Positions 35,470 through 45,288 of a stretch of 64,000 nucleotides of DNA are shown piece after piece (positions within the stretch are counted from its first letter, which is position 1; the number at the start of each line of letters is the position of its first letter). A program made the position numbers and the translations under genes. Below the pieces are notes generated by a model, which did no database searches, was not told the origin of the DNA, and saw nothing but the letters and a program-made list of their open reading frames with translations. Source of the DNA: Macrothele yani (Eukaryota; Arthropoda; Arachnida; Araneae; Macrothelidae); assembly GCA_039090855.1 (NCBI GenBank), contig CM077022.1, positions 76,895,964-76,959,963 of the forward strand. Reading direction: 5' to 3'.

Positions 35470-35895
35470 ATGTGCTTCTCCCTTATTAAAGAAAATGGAA
35501 CAATCTGCACCTTCCAATGCAGCATCACGGAGGAAACTCATTTAAACATCATTTACATCATGAAACTTGGTGAAAAAATTTTCTTTCAAGGCAACAGTGA
35601 TCCACAGCACTTGAAAAAAATCCTGCCAGACCGTGTTACCTGCCTGCTCATGAATGACTTACCTACAGAAAGCTCTGGACACGTTCAAGCTCAACTCAGT
35701 TTTGCACCAGATTCTCTCAATAAAGAAGAAGCCATCCAAGGATTATTAGATGGGACATTTTTAATGGCTGAATACTCAGTGACCTATGAAAATCCAGTGC
35801 CAATGCACAACAGATATCTTGGCGTGGTGTCGGTGAGAAATGAATTAATTCCATGCCTAAGAAACATAAATAATGATTGTATTATGTACATGTAA
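35470..35895 (+). CDS. Family A protein 1, 141 aa
   Basis: It begins MCFSLIKENG and ends with a GVVSVRNELIPCLRNINNDC segment. Paralogues at 54819, 57172 and 57655 share the MC(L/F)xLI start, an ILP/LxNDL segment near residue 60, an EAIxGLLxGxFLxxEYxV core near residues 90-107 and the terminal GVVxxxxxxxCL. The pattern suggests one compact alpha/beta domain; no signal peptide or membrane segment is seen. I do not recognise the family. It has its own TATA box and 30-bp array, about 110 bp of leader, and AATAAA at 35969 followed by a 3' hairpin. Confidence 0.8.
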   Translation: MCFSLIKENGTICTFQCSITEETHLNIIYIMKLGEKIFFQGNSDPQHLKKILPDRVTCLLMNDLPTESSGHVQAQLSFAPDSLNKEEAIQGLLDGTFLMAEYSVTYENPVPMHNRYLGVVSVRNELIPCLRNINNDCIMYM

Positions 35896-35968
35896 AGACT
35901 ATTTTTCTTTCGTGCTTGTAAATATATTTTTTTGTAAATACTTTGTAAATATATTTTTGTAAAATAGC

Positions 35969-36030
35969 AATAAAGACAGAAAAAATGGGGGAAGAGAATC
36001 CCGTATTTCTCTTCCCCCATTTTTTTTAAA
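35969..36030 (+). terminator. AATAAA plus 3' hairpin of 35470 gene
   Basis: AATAAAGACAG is followed by AAAAAATGGGGGAAGAGAA pairing perfectly with TTCTCTTCCCCCATTTTTT around an 8-base loop. An ACCATTGGTTC motif follows at 36040-36050. Confidence 0.75.
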
Positions 36031-36356
36031 GTCTTGCTAACCATTGGTTCACCCTGTCAAGTAAAGACTTATCCTTTAAAGCACTAAGAAAATTAATATC
36101 AAAGAGTTAAAAGATGACATTATTTTTTTTTTTTTGCTCGGTTTTGAGAAGTTGTGACAATGATTCCCCCACATCAATTATTCCAAGAATATTAATAATA
36201 AAATATATTTATTAATTAAACATGATAATTAATGGATAAAAAAAGGGGATTTTAATTTAATATTTTAAAGAATTTTTTTTTTTTTAATATTTTTCAGGTT
36301 TACCCCATTTTTTTATTTTATTTTAAAAATGTTTACAGAATAACAACAGAATGATT

Positions 36357-37193
36357 TTACAATGACGGTTGAATTTTTAACTGAAATGAAGAATGGTCAA
36401 ATGAAATGTCTATTGTATAGTGTCCGTTAACTGATGAAGTTTCTAATAGAGGTGTGATAGATGTCTCTGCTGCTGCAATCCTCGGTATTTTTACTAAAAG
36501 TGGTGGAATTCTCAGAGAATGTTGAATAGGTGGTCCAGGTGAGGCAGGTGATGGCAACAAATCAGGTGAGGCAGGTGATGGTAACAAATCAGGTGAGGCA
36601 GGTGATGGTAACAAATCAGGTGAGGCAGGTGATGGTAACAAATCAGGTGAGGCAGGTGAATATGACGGTGAAAATGGTGATTCCAGCTCAGGTGAATATG
36701 ATGGTGAAAATGGTGGTGAGGCAGGTGAATAAGATGGCAACAAATCTGGTGAGGCAGGTGAATAAGATGGCAACAAATCTGGTGAGGCAGGTGAATAAGA
36801 TGGCAACAAATCTGGTGAGGCAGGTGAATAAGATGGCAACAAATCTGGTGAGGCAGGTGAAAACCATGAATCAAATGAGGAAGGTGAATGTTCAGGTGAG
36901 GCAGGCAACAAATCAGGTGAGGCAGGTGAAAACCATGAATCAAATGAGGAAGGTGAATGTTCAGGTGAGGCAGGCAACAAATCAGGCGAGGCAGGCAACA
37001 AATCAGGTGATGGCAATAAATCAGATGGCAACAAATCAGGTGCCTCATCAAGTATATCCGGTTCCGTGAAAGCATTTTCAAATGTTTGCGGCATTGGGTG
37101 GATCCTCGAACATTTGACTGCTGTTCTACAATGTCTTTTCACGTTTTTATCAACTTCCTCAGAATCTCTTTTACGTGATCTCAGGTTATACAT
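36357..37193 (-). CDS. Family B protein 2 with SPASPDLLP / YSPASP repeats, 278 aa
   Basis: It begins MYNLRSRKRDSEEVDK, a basic start shared with family B. Residues about 50-225 are Ser/Pro-rich: SPASPDLLPAS units, two EHSPSSFDSWF units, then five YSPASP and one YSPELE unit on a roughly 11-residue period, then SPASPDLLP units. The C-terminal 55 residues match the family: PPLLVKIPRI, ITPLLETSS, YTIDISF and a final LKIQPSL. The YSPASP unit resembles the YSPTSPS heptad of the RNA polymerase II large-subunit tail; similarity of function is speculation. It is divergent from 37480, with a TATA box on the minus strand (GTTATAAAAG, near 37220). Confidence 0.75.
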   Translation of the reverse strand: MYNLRSRKRDSEEVDKNVKRHCRTAVKCSRIHPMPQTFENAFTEPDILDEAPDLLPSDLLPSPDLLPASPDLLPASPEHSPSSFDSWFSPASPDLLPASPEHSPSSFDSWFSPASPDLLPSYSPASPDLLPSYSPASPDLLPSYSPASPDLLPSYSPASPPFSPSYSPELESPFSPSYSPASPDLLPSPASPDLLPSPASPDLLPSPASPDLLPSPASPGPPIQHSLRIPPLLVKIPRIAAAETSITPLLETSSVNGHYTIDISFDHSSFQLKIQPSL

Positions 37194-37479
37194 GGTGAAC
37201 GCAGTTATGAATATTAAAAATGAATGTTTTGCGCTTTTATAACTCTATAAAGATGACGTCACGTGACAGAAAGTCACGTGACAGGATGCACATGATAGGA
37301 AGTCACGTGACAGGATGCACAGGAAGTCACGTGACAGGATGCACAGGATAGGAAGTCACGTGACAGGATGCACAGGATAGGAAGTCACGTGACATGAATA
37401 TCAGATATAAAAAGAAGCGCGCTGACTCCAGCATTTTCTTGTTGTCACTTTAGTAGCCAAACTCTAGACAAAAGTAAAG
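37194..37479. promoter_or_regulatory. Bidirectional promoter with six GTCACGTGAC E-boxes and a CRE
   Basis: The palindrome GTCACGTGAC, a canonical USF/Myc-type E-box, occurs about six times between 37257 and 37393 in units AGGAAGTCACGTGACAGGAT, so each is beside an ETS-like AGGAAGT. A full TGACGTCA lies at 37253-37260. TATA boxes face left (near 37220-37235) and right (ATATAAAAAG, near 37403). Two genes start divergently from it. Confidence 0.75.
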
Positions 37480-37995
37480 ATGGCGCAAAAGGATCCAAGT
37501 GTAATACTGGAGGACGACAAGATAATAGAATATCTCCAGGAAGATGAATTATTATATGTTTTGGACATAATAAATAAATACGTTCCTGAGATGCAACGAG
37601 ATGAGTGTAAAAATGAGGATGACAACCTGATGGGCAACATGATAAAGGATGACAACGTAATGGAGGATGGCAACATGATGGGCAACACGATGAAGGATGA
37701 CAACCTGATGGGCAACACGATGAAGGATGACAACCTGATGGGCAACACGATGAAGGAAACGGACTACCTAATGGAGGATGACAACCTGATGGGCAACATG
37801 ATGAAGGACCTAATGGAAGATAGTTTTGATTTCGACAACATGGTGAAGGATTTGGATAATTATGAATTGAACGAAATGCTACAAGATTTGATAAGTTTAG
37901 AAGATGAATTAAATAAACCTGATGTACTCAACAACGTGGCGAATAAATTGGACATGATGGGAGAAGAGGTAAAACAATTTAACACCCCTGAATGA
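37480..37995 (+). CDS. Acidic Met/Asp-rich repeat protein, 171 aa
   Basis: It begins MAQKDPSVILEDDKIIEY. Residues about 48-108 are repeats of DDNLMGNTMK. The C-terminal part (DNYELNEMLQDLISLEDELN) is acidic and predicted helical, like a small activation or protein-interaction segment, which is inference. No hydrophobic segment is seen. It is followed by an eight-copy 93-bp array instead of the hairpin module. I do not recognise a family. Confidence 0.7.
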   Translation: MAQKDPSVILEDDKIIEYLQEDELLYVLDIINKYVPEMQRDECKNEDDNLMGNMIKDDNVMEDGNMMGNTMKDDNLMGNTMKDDNLMGNTMKETDYLMEDDNLMGNMMKDLMEDSFDFDNMVKDLDNYELNEMLQDLISLEDELNKPDVLNNVANKLDMMGEEVKQFNTPE

Positions 37996-38004
37996 ACGTT
38001 TCGT

Positions 38005-38785
38005 GAAAAAAATTTATTATCTATTAAAAAATAAATACTCTACCTTTGTAATGCTACATTCTTGTTATACTATACCTTTTGTACAAAACTGTTATTAAAT
38101 AATAAATTATTATCTATTAAAAAATAAATACTCTACCTTTGTAATGCTACATTCTTGTTATACTATACCTTTTGTACAAAACTGTTATTAAATAATAAAT
38201 TATTATCTATTAAAAAATAAATACTCTACCTTTGTAATGCTACATTCTTGTTATACTATACCTTTTGTACAAAACTGTTATTAAATAATAAATTATTATC
38301 TATTAAAAAATAAATACTCTACCTTTGTAATGCTACATTCTTGTTATACTATACCTTTTGTACAAAACTGTTATTAAATAATAAATTATTATCTATTAAA
38401 AAATAAATACTCTACCTTTGTAATGCTACATTCTTGTTATACTATACCTTTTGTACAAAACTGTTATTAAATAATAAATTATTATCTATTAAAAAATAAA
38501 TACTCTACCTTTGTAATGCTACATTCTTGTTATACTATACCTTTTGTACAAAACTGTTATTAAATAATAAATTATTATCTATTAAAAAATAAATACTCTA
38601 CCTTTGTAATGCTACATTCTTGTTATACTATACCTTTTGTACAAAACTGTTATTAAATAATAAATTATTATCTATTAAAAAATAAATACTCTACCTTTGT
38701 AATGCTACATTCTTGTTATACTATACCTTTTGTACAAAACTGTTATTAAATAATAAATTATTATCAATTAAAAAATAAATACAGA
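38005..38785. repeat. 93-bp tandem array, 8 copies, downstream of 37480 gene
   Basis: The unit contains TTATTATCTATTAAAAAATA, AATACTCTACCTTTGTAATG, CTACATTCTTGTTATACTAT and ACCTTTTGTACAAAACTG. Copies are nearly identical. Each has several AATAAA signals, so it may serve as a redundant poly(A) region. Confidence 0.85.
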
Positions 38786-38831
38786 TATTGAAGACCATAA
38801 GATATTATTCTCTCATAAATATTTTCTCTCT

Positions 38832-38842
38832 AAAAAAAAAAA

Positions 38843-38873
<31 letters not shown>
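38832..38873. repeat. A(n)T(n) palindrome
   Basis: About 15 A then 27 T, followed by AGAAAGTTTCTAAAATAATA, the same right flank as 45240-45284 and close to that at 52575. Confidence 0.85.
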
Positions 38874-38877
<4 letters not shown>

Positions 38878-39002
38878 AGTTTCTAAAATAATAATTTACA
38901 ATAAGTATTTTTATTTACATGTCTTATCTCACCACAAGATATACCAAGCGGTATATTTACTTCGAGTTGAGGGTAATCATGGATACATTATAAAAATAAA
39001 AG

Positions 39003-39440
39003 TAAAATTACATAAAATAAATAATTTACGGGACTGACAATAGATCTATTTATTGTCAGTCCCGCACATTGTAAAATTACATAAAATAAATAATTTACGG
39101 GACTGACAATAGATCTATTTATTGTCAGTCCCGCACATTATAAAATTACATAAAATAAATAATTTACGGGACTGACAATAGATCTATTTATTGTCAGTCC
39201 CGCACATTGTAAAATTACATAAAATAAAATAATTTACGGGACTGACAATAGATCTATATATTGTCAGTCCCGCACATTATAAAATTACATAAAATAAATA
39301 ATTTACGGGACTGACAATAGATCTATTTATTGTCAGTCCCGCACATTATAAAATTACATAAAATAAATAATTTACGGGACTGACAATAGATCTATTTATT
39401 GTCAGTCCCGCACATTATAAAATTACATAAAATAAATAAT
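39003..39440. repeat. Palindrome-bearing repeat array 1 (6 units of about 69 bp)
   Basis: Each unit contains GGGACTGACAATA, a GATCTA centre and TATTGTCAGTCCC, a near-perfect palindrome of about 34 bp, plus an AT-rich linker (AAAATTACATAAAATAAATA). Tandem palindromes of this kind resemble in form the homologous regions that serve as enhancers or origins in some large DNA viruses. Function here is inference. Confidence 0.8.
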
Positions 39441-40110
39441 TTATAAACATATCAGTGCATAATAATTTATAATATTTAAATAAAAAAATACCTATTGTAA
39501 AATTATTATTCTAAATATAAATTTTAATAACCAGTATTTTATTTAAAAAAAATTCTACTAATTACATGTATCATTTCAAGGGTGGACGCGGGTGGGTAAG
39601 TATAATACATAATATATAATTTATAATATTTAAATAAAAAATACCTATTGTAAAATTATTATTCTAAATATAAATTTTAATAACCAGTATATTATTTAAA
39701 AAAAATTCTACTAATTACATGTATCATTTCAAGGGTGGACGCGGGTGGGTAAGTATAATACATAATATATAATTTATAATATTTAAATTAAAAAATACCA
39801 AATTATTATTCTAAATATAAATTTTAATAACCAGTATTTTATTTAAAAAAAATTCTACTAATTACATGTATCATTTCAAGGGTGGACGCGGGTGGGTAAG
39901 TATAATACATAATATATAATTTATAATATTTAAATTAAAAATACCAAATTATTATTCTAAATATAAATTTTAATAACCAGTATATTATTTTAAAAAAATT
40001 CTACTAATTACATGTATCATTTCAAGGGTGGACGCGGGTGGGTAAGTATAATACATAATATATAATTTATAATATTTAAATAAAAAATACCTATTGTAAA
40101 ATTATTATTT
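39441..40110. repeat. G-rich repeat array 1 (4 units of about 145-157 bp)
   Basis: Each unit has CAAGGGTGGACGCGGGTGGG directly followed by TAAGTATAATA, in otherwise AT-only sequence with TTTTAATAACCAGTAT. The strong local strand asymmetry (G-rich, C-poor) recurs in every unit. Confidence 0.8.
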
Positions 40111-40137
40111 TAAAAACTTTTCCTACAAATTTATTTC

Positions 40138-40141
<4 letters not shown>

Positions 40142-40182
<41 letters not shown>

Positions 40183-40193
40183 TTTTTTTTTTT
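40142..40193. repeat. A(n)T(n) palindrome
   Basis: About 37 A then 15 T inside the inverted flanks ATTTCTTCT and AAGAAGAAAAT. Confidence 0.85.
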
Positions 40194-40339
40194 AAGAAGA
40201 AAATTTATTTACCAAAAGACTTCTTCTAAAATATATTTATTTATACATTTGGAATAAGTACCTATTCTTATCAACCTTCTTGTATGTATTATAATTTTAA
40301 ACAGACAAACTGATAATTAGAGAGGGGAAGGACTACATC

Positions 40340-40390
40340 CACAGGAAATGACATAAGAGAATATCCTTTCCGGACAGTATAAAAAGAGCA
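40340..40390 (+). promoter_or_regulatory. Promoter of 40420 with single-copy ETS/bZIP-like composite
   Basis: ACAGGAAATGACATAAGAGA at about 40350 matches the composite that is multimerised upstream of other genes, here as a single copy. It is followed by TTTCCGG and a TATA box (GTATAAAAAG, 40377-40386). Confidence 0.65.
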
Positions 40391-40419
40391 AGCACTCATT
40401 TTCACCATTCTTTTTTGCC

Positions 40420-41052
40420 ATGTATGAACTTCGACCAATTTCTCGTAAGAATTATGCAAATATGGAGTATGATCTCCCAACACCCCCAGGGACATACGAA
40501 TATGATAAAAAGTATATCCCCATAAAGTTGATCAAACGAAGAATGAAGAGGAGAAAAAACATTTCCCGTAAAGTAAAATGCCTGTATTCACGCATTCCAC
40601 TTCCCCCTCCTAAATTGCATGTAAAGCATGAGGATACTTCAAATGATGCCTACGGTGAAACTTCAAATGATGCCTACGGTGAAACTTCAAATAATGCCTA
40701 CGGTGAAACTTCAAATAATGCCTACGGTGAAACTTCAAATAATGCCTACGGTGAAACTTCAAATAATGCCTACGGTGAAACTTCAAATAATGCCTACGGT
40801 GAAACTTCAAATAATGCCTACGGTGAAACTTCAAATAATGCCTACGGTGAAACTTCAAATGATGGAACATCTCAAATTCCTCCATTAAAAATTTCCATTC
40901 CATGGATAGCCATTAAACAATCATTGATGCATCTTCTAGATATCTCTACGATGGATACCAACACATCAGAAGGATTATATTCTGTGGAAGTTTCATTTGA
41001 CAAGACTGGAGATGATCCGCTTTTAACTTTTATAATTCAACCATCAATGTAA
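40420..41052 (+). CDS. Family B protein 3 with NAYGETSN repeats, 210 aa
   Basis: It begins MYELRPISRKNYANM, then a basic stretch (KRRMKRRKN, near residues 42-50) and VKCLYSR, both close to the paralogue at 56912. Residues about 70-145 are nine to ten copies of an 8-residue NAYGETSN unit. The C-terminal 60 residues have the family signature: IPPLKISIPW, LLDISTMDT, LYSVEVSF and a final FIIQPSM. The repeat DNA is nearly identical between units and in frame, so its number can vary without breaking the gene. Function unknown. Confidence 0.75.
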   Translation: MYELRPISRKNYANMEYDLPTPPGTYEYDKKYIPIKLIKRRMKRRKNISRKVKCLYSRIPLPPPKLHVKHEDTSNDAYGETSNDAYGETSNNAYGETSNNAYGETSNNAYGETSNNAYGETSNNAYGETSNNAYGETSNNAYGETSNDGTSQIPPLKISIPWIAIKQSLMHLLDISTMDTNTSEGLYSVEVSFDKTGDDPLLTFIIQPSM

Positions 41053-41274
41053 GCATCTTTTATTTTGTATAATTCTTTCTTTTGATAATTTAAAAGTTTT
41101 TTTTCCGTGTTGAAACAATTTAAACAAGATTTCTTTTTGTTAATTTGAAAAGATAATTTAAATAGATACTGTATCAACAGAAAGTTCATTAATGTGTGTT
41201 GATGCAATTGAAACAGCAAGAGTACAGTTTCAAGAGAGAAAAAATTTTGTTGCTAAAAATATGTTGTGGAAATA

Positions 41275-41505
41275 AAAGAATTCAATCACATGATATTATC
41301 AGCAGGGTAATCACAAGATGTTATCAGCAGGGTAATCACATGATGTTATCAGCAGGGTAATCACATGATGTTATCAGCAGGGCAATCACATGATGTTATC
41401 AGCAGGGCAATCACATGCTATTATCAGCAGGGCGCTCACATGCTATTATCAGCAGGGCGCTCACATGATATTATCACGTGATATTATCAGCAGATAGAGG
41501 GCGCT
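41275..41505 (+). promoter_or_regulatory. 25-26 bp tandem array, about 8 units, upstream of 41610
   Basis: The unit is AATCACATGATGTTATCAGC then AGGG. It contains a GATA-like TTATCAG and an E-box-like CACATG (CACGTG in the last unit). An AGAGGGCGCT motif (41496-41506) and a TATA box (ACTATAAAAAG, 41525-41535) follow. It lacks the ETS-like core of most other arrays. Confidence 0.7.
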
Positions 41506-41609
41506 CTCAACAGTTTAATGCATACTATAAAAAGGAGAAGCAAGTCTCAGTTATATCTCATCTTGACTGTCTTGTCTGACTAAAAAAAAAAGCTCTTGTT
41601 TAAACCATC

Positions 41610-42275
41610 ATGGAAATTGCTGCTGCATTTGAAATTGTAAAAAGATGGATAATACAACCCAATGCAGTTCCTATTCTGCCGGCGGAATTGGCCGATTCAT
41701 CAACTGAAGTGGCAGAAGCCGTAAAATTGGCACGCAAATTCTTCAACAGTAAATTTGCCAAGATTGAATTTCTCAGGCGAAATAAATATCAGAATATAAG
41801 GAGATCCATGTGTGGCAGATACAAAAGAAGTATCAACGTTGAAGCCGATGAACACAAGCGACAAAAATTGGATGATGAAATGTGGCATGCATACAAGAGA
41901 GTTCTTGGTCACGTGAATGCTAAAATTTTAGCATTACATCCCACATTGAGTGATGAGGAAGTAAAAGAAGTAAAGAAGAACATTTTCAACATGATGGAGG
42001 ACGCCCTGACAAAGAATAAAGTGTTTTACCTTTCTCTGCCTCTGCAAATGAAAAAAACTCCAACAAGTATTAAAGCTGCTCACAAAAGAATGGAAAAGTA
42101 TTATAATTCACGGCAAGCTTTATGGTGTTTCATCAACAGAAAAAATGCCAAGAGGCAAGGAATGCCGAAAAGAAAAGTGTGCTTGTTAAGGGAAGAAAAG
42201 AGACAGAACGCATTGGAGGAGCAGACTTGGAATGCCTATTATGAAGCAAGAGATTATGTTGTGAAACAAATGTGA
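41610..42275 (+). CDS. Family D protein 1, helical, 221 aa
   Basis: It begins MEIAAAFEIVKRWI and is predicted nearly all helical. It shares with 42624 the segments LPAEL, LARKFxNxK, EMWxAY, LHPxLSxEE, MEDxLxxxKxFxLSLPxQMK, LWxFxNxKN and PxRKVCLL. The basic composition and KRK clusters fit a nuclear or nucleic-acid-associated protein (inference). The gene has a TATA box 85 bp upstream and the hairpin module downstream. I do not recognise the family. Confidence 0.8.
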   Translation: MEIAAAFEIVKRWIIQPNAVPILPAELADSSTEVAEAVKLARKFFNSKFAKIEFLRRNKYQNIRRSMCGRYKRSINVEADEHKRQKLDDEMWHAYKRVLGHVNAKILALHPTLSDEEVKEVKKNIFNMMEDALTKNKVFYLSLPLQMKKTPTSIKAAHKRMEKYYNSRQALWCFINRKNAKRQGMPKRKVCLLREEKRQNALEEQTWNAYYEARDYVVKQM

Positions 42276-42401
42276 ACAAACAAAAAAAAGGACTTTAAAT
42301 ATATTATTATTATTATTATTATTATTATGTATACCAACATATATATATGGTATTGTACTCTTTGTAAGCATTTTTTTTTGTATGTAAAATGTTTGTTGAA
42401 A

Positions 42402-42462
42402 CAATAAACGTAAAAAAATGGGAAAGTAAACCTTATAAAGGTTTACTTTCCCATTTTTTTTT
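42402..42462 (+). terminator. AATAAA plus 3' hairpin of 41610 gene
   Basis: AATAAACGT is followed by AAAATGGGAAAGTAAACCTT pairing with AAGGTTTACTTTCCCATTTT. An ACCATTGGTTTC motif follows at 42475. The stem sequence differs from that at 35980 on both sides in a matched way. Confidence 0.75.
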
Positions 42463-42499
42463 AAACACACATTTTACCATTGGTTTCATCAAATCAGGA

Positions 42500-42595
42500 C
42501 AGAAATGACGTTATTTGTAAGAGTAGGGAAAATAGAGGGCGCTAGCATCGATCAAGAGGGCGCTGGCATCGATCGCTACACACTATAAAAGGCAA
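42500..42595 (+). promoter_or_regulatory. Promoter of 42624 with GAGGGCGCT repeats
   Basis: It contains AGAAATGACGTTATT (CRE-like), two AGAGGGCGCTAGCATCGATC-type units (the AGAGGGCGCT part resembles the core of CTCF-type sites) and a TATA box (CTATAAAAGG, 42583-42592). Confidence 0.6.
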
Positions 42596-42623
42596 AGCAG
42601 ACAAAACTCAGTCATTCTCAATC

Positions 42624-43307
42624 ATGGAAACCCAGACTGAAGTTCTTGAAACGGTGAAAAGATGGGTGACGCATCATCATAGTCATAAACTTCATCTTAC
42701 GCCGGAACTTGATATTATGCCGGCAGAATTAAATTCGGCAAAAGTGACAACAGCAATAAACTTGGCTCGTAAATTTCTAAATGCCAAGAAATCAAGTTTG
42801 GATTTTGAGAGAGTCAATAGGAGACACTTGCGACAAAACAAATCTAGTATGGATTCTGTTGAAAGGCAAAATTATAGATTGAATGCGGAAATGTGGAATG
42901 CTTACAGGGAAGCAATTCGTTATGTGGACGCTGCAATCTTAAAGCTTCATCCCGTGTTGAGTAATGAAGAACAGAAAAGGGTCAAGTTATCCATCTTGAC
43001 AGCAATGGAGGATACCCTGGAAAGAAAGAAACTTTTTTTCCTGTCTCTTCCCGTTCAAATGAAAGAAATTCCCAGAGAATTTAGTGTAGCTGATAAACTC
43101 ATTTCCAAGTATCACGATGCCCAAAAAACTTTGTGGTCTTTCCGCAATAAAAAGAACTCACGAGATGTACAAAGAATGCCAAGAAGAAAAGTGTGTTTGC
43201 TTAAGGAGAAAGAAAAAGAGAAGGTGTTGGAACAACACGTACGTAACGACTACAACAAGGCAATGAACTATATTACGAAAATGAAAGGACAAATAATGTC
43301 TCTTTAA
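42624..43307 (+). CDS. Family D protein 2, helical, 227 aa
   Basis: It begins METQTEVLETVKRWV and aligns along its length with 41610. The conserved block MEDTLERKKLFFLSLPVQMK is near residue 133 and the basic PRRKVCLLKE motif near residue 192. It is the tandem duplicate of the preceding gene; the two are separated by about 350 bp that include a separate promoter. Function unknown. Confidence 0.8.
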   Translation: METQTEVLETVKRWVTHHHSHKLHLTPELDIMPAELNSAKVTTAINLARKFLNAKKSSLDFERVNRRHLRQNKSSMDSVERQNYRLNAEMWNAYREAIRYVDAAILKLHPVLSNEEQKRVKLSILTAMEDTLERKKLFFLSLPVQMKEIPREFSVADKLISKYHDAQKTLWSFRNKKNSRDVQRMPRRKVCLLKEKEKEKVLEQHVRNDYNKAMNYITKMKGQIMSL

Positions 43308-43375
43308 AAGGAACTTTGTATGTCAAATCTATTGTTCTTTATATAATATTTTGATATTTGTAATGTTTGATAAAA

Positions 43376-43432
43376 CAATAAACGTAAAAAATGGGAAGTA
43401 AACCTTTGGGTTTACTTCCCCATTTTTTTTTA
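43376..43432 (+). terminator. AATAAA plus 3' hairpin of 42624 gene
   Basis: ATGGGAAGTAAACC pairs with GGTTTACTTCCCCAT (one bulged C) around a TTT loop. ACCATTGGTTCC follows at 43446. The stem is a shortened relative of the hairpin after 41610. Confidence 0.7.
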
Positions 43433-43659
43433 AATATATTCTATACCATTGGTTCCATCAAATTATTTGAATTAAAATATATCTGAAGAAAACTTTTTAT
43501 GTCAAATCTATTCCACCAATATATGTACTTCAAGTTGAACCTGTAGACTTTTTGTAAATATTCTTAATTAACAAAAGTTTTAATTTTATATGTAAAGTAA
43601 TGATTTCCTCAGTTTCAATCAAAAAACAGTTCATCTCGAAATAAATCAAATGTGAGGAA

Positions 43660-43770
43660 CATGACGACAGGTTTTTATTAATGAAAATTAATGAAGATAT
43701 TCCCTTTAAACAAAATTGTCACTCAAATCATAAAATCCTATAATGGGGAAACCAGACAAGATATTGACTA
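43660..43770 (-). pseudogene. Remnant of the 52193-52498 gene
   Basis: The sequence from AATGAAAATTAATGAAGATA to CACTCAAATCATAAAATCCT aligns with the 5' coding end of the gene at 52498 (AAAATTAATGGAAACGCTCC to CACTCAAATCATAAGTTCTA), with small deletions that break the frame. It lies at the same relative place, just outside a palindrome-array block, as the intact gene does at 52.5 kb. It is probably a decayed duplicate. Confidence 0.55.
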
Positions 43771-43885
43771 CAATGGATTTTGTAATGTAAGAATAACTGA
43801 ATATCTATGGTAAAATTATTTTCCCTTATCTTGCCACAGAATATATCAACCGGTATATTTACTTCGAGTTCAGGGTAATCATGGA

Positions 43886-44545
43886 TACATTATAAAATTA
43901 CATAAAATAAAATAATTTACGGGACTGACAATAGATCTATATATTGTCAGTCCCGCACATTATAAAATTACATAAAATAAAATAATTTACGGGACTGACA
44001 ATAGATCTATATATTGTCAGTCCCGCACATTATAAAATTACATAAAATAAAATAATTTACGGGACTGACAATAGATCTATATATTGTCAGTCCCGCACAT
44101 TATAAAATTACATAAAATAAAATAATTTACGGGACTGACAATAGATCTATATATTGTCAGTCCCGCACATTATAAAATTACATAAAATAAAATAATTTAC
44201 GGGACTGACAATAGATCTATATATTGTCAGTCCCGCACATTATAAAATTACATAAAATAAAATAATTTACGGGACTGACAATAGATCTATATATTGTCAG
44301 TCCCGCACATTATAAAATTACATAAAATAAAATAATTTACGGGACTGACAATAGATCTATATATTGTCAGTCCCGCACATTATAAAATTACATAAAATAA
44401 AATAATTTACGGGACTGACAATAGATCTATATATTGTCAGTCCCGCACATTATAAAATTACATAAAATAAAATAATTTACGGGACTGACAATAGATCTAT
44501 ATATTGTCAGTCCCGCACATTATAAAATTACATAAAATAAATAAT
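43886..44545. repeat. Palindrome-bearing repeat array 2 (9 units of 70 bp)
   Basis: Nine essentially identical units start about every 70 bp from 43921 to 44481, each with the GGGACTGACAATA...TATTGTCAGTCCC palindrome. Compared with array 1 the centre is ATCTATATATT in place of ATCTATTTATT in most copies. Confidence 0.85.
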
Positions 44546-44559
44546 TTATAAACATATCA

Positions 44560-45225
44560 GTGCATAATTTTTTATAATATTTAAATAAAAAAATACCTAT
44601 TGTAAAATTATTATTCTAAATATAAATTTTAATAACCAGTATATTATTTAAAAAAAATTCTACTAATTACATGTATCATTTCAAGGGTGGACGCGGGTGG
44701 GTAAGTATAATACATAGTATATAATTTATAATATTTAAATAAAAAATACCAAATTATTATTCTAAATATAAATTTTAATAACCAGTATATTATTTAAAAA
44801 AAATTCTACTAATTACATGTATCATTTCAAGGGTGGACGCGGGTGGGTAAGTATAATATATAATATATAATTTATAATATTTAAATAAAAAATACCAAAT
44901 TATTATTCTAAATATAAATTTTAATAACCAGTATATTATTTAAAAAAATTCTACTAATTACATGTATCATTTCAAGGGTGGACGCGGGTGGGTAAGTATA
45001 ATATATAATATATAATTTATAATATTTAAATAAAAAATACCAAATTATTATTCTAAATATAAATTTTAATAACCAGTATATTATTTAAAAAAAATTCTAC
45101 TAATTACATGTATCATTTCAAGGGTGGACGCGGGTGGGTAAGTATAATATATAATATATAATTTATAATATTTAAATTAAAAATACCCATTGTAAAATTA
45201 TTAAAATTATTATTCAAATAACTTT
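44560..45225. repeat. G-rich repeat array 2 (4 units)
   Basis: Same unit as 39441-40110 with the GGGTGGACGCGGGTGGGTAA motif near 44690, 44832, 44980 and 45122. Confidence 0.8.
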
Positions 45226-45236
45226 TCCTACAAATT

Positions 45237-45239
<3 letters not shown>

Positions 45240-45284
<45 letters not shown>
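45240..45284. repeat. T(n) tract, half of an A/T palindrome
   Basis: About 46 T with the usual right flank AGAAAGTTTCTAAAATAATA and the usual left flank CTACAAATTTATTT, but no A run. It is either a real half-site or a collapsed palindrome. Confidence 0.7.
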
Positions 45285-45288
<4 letters not shown>

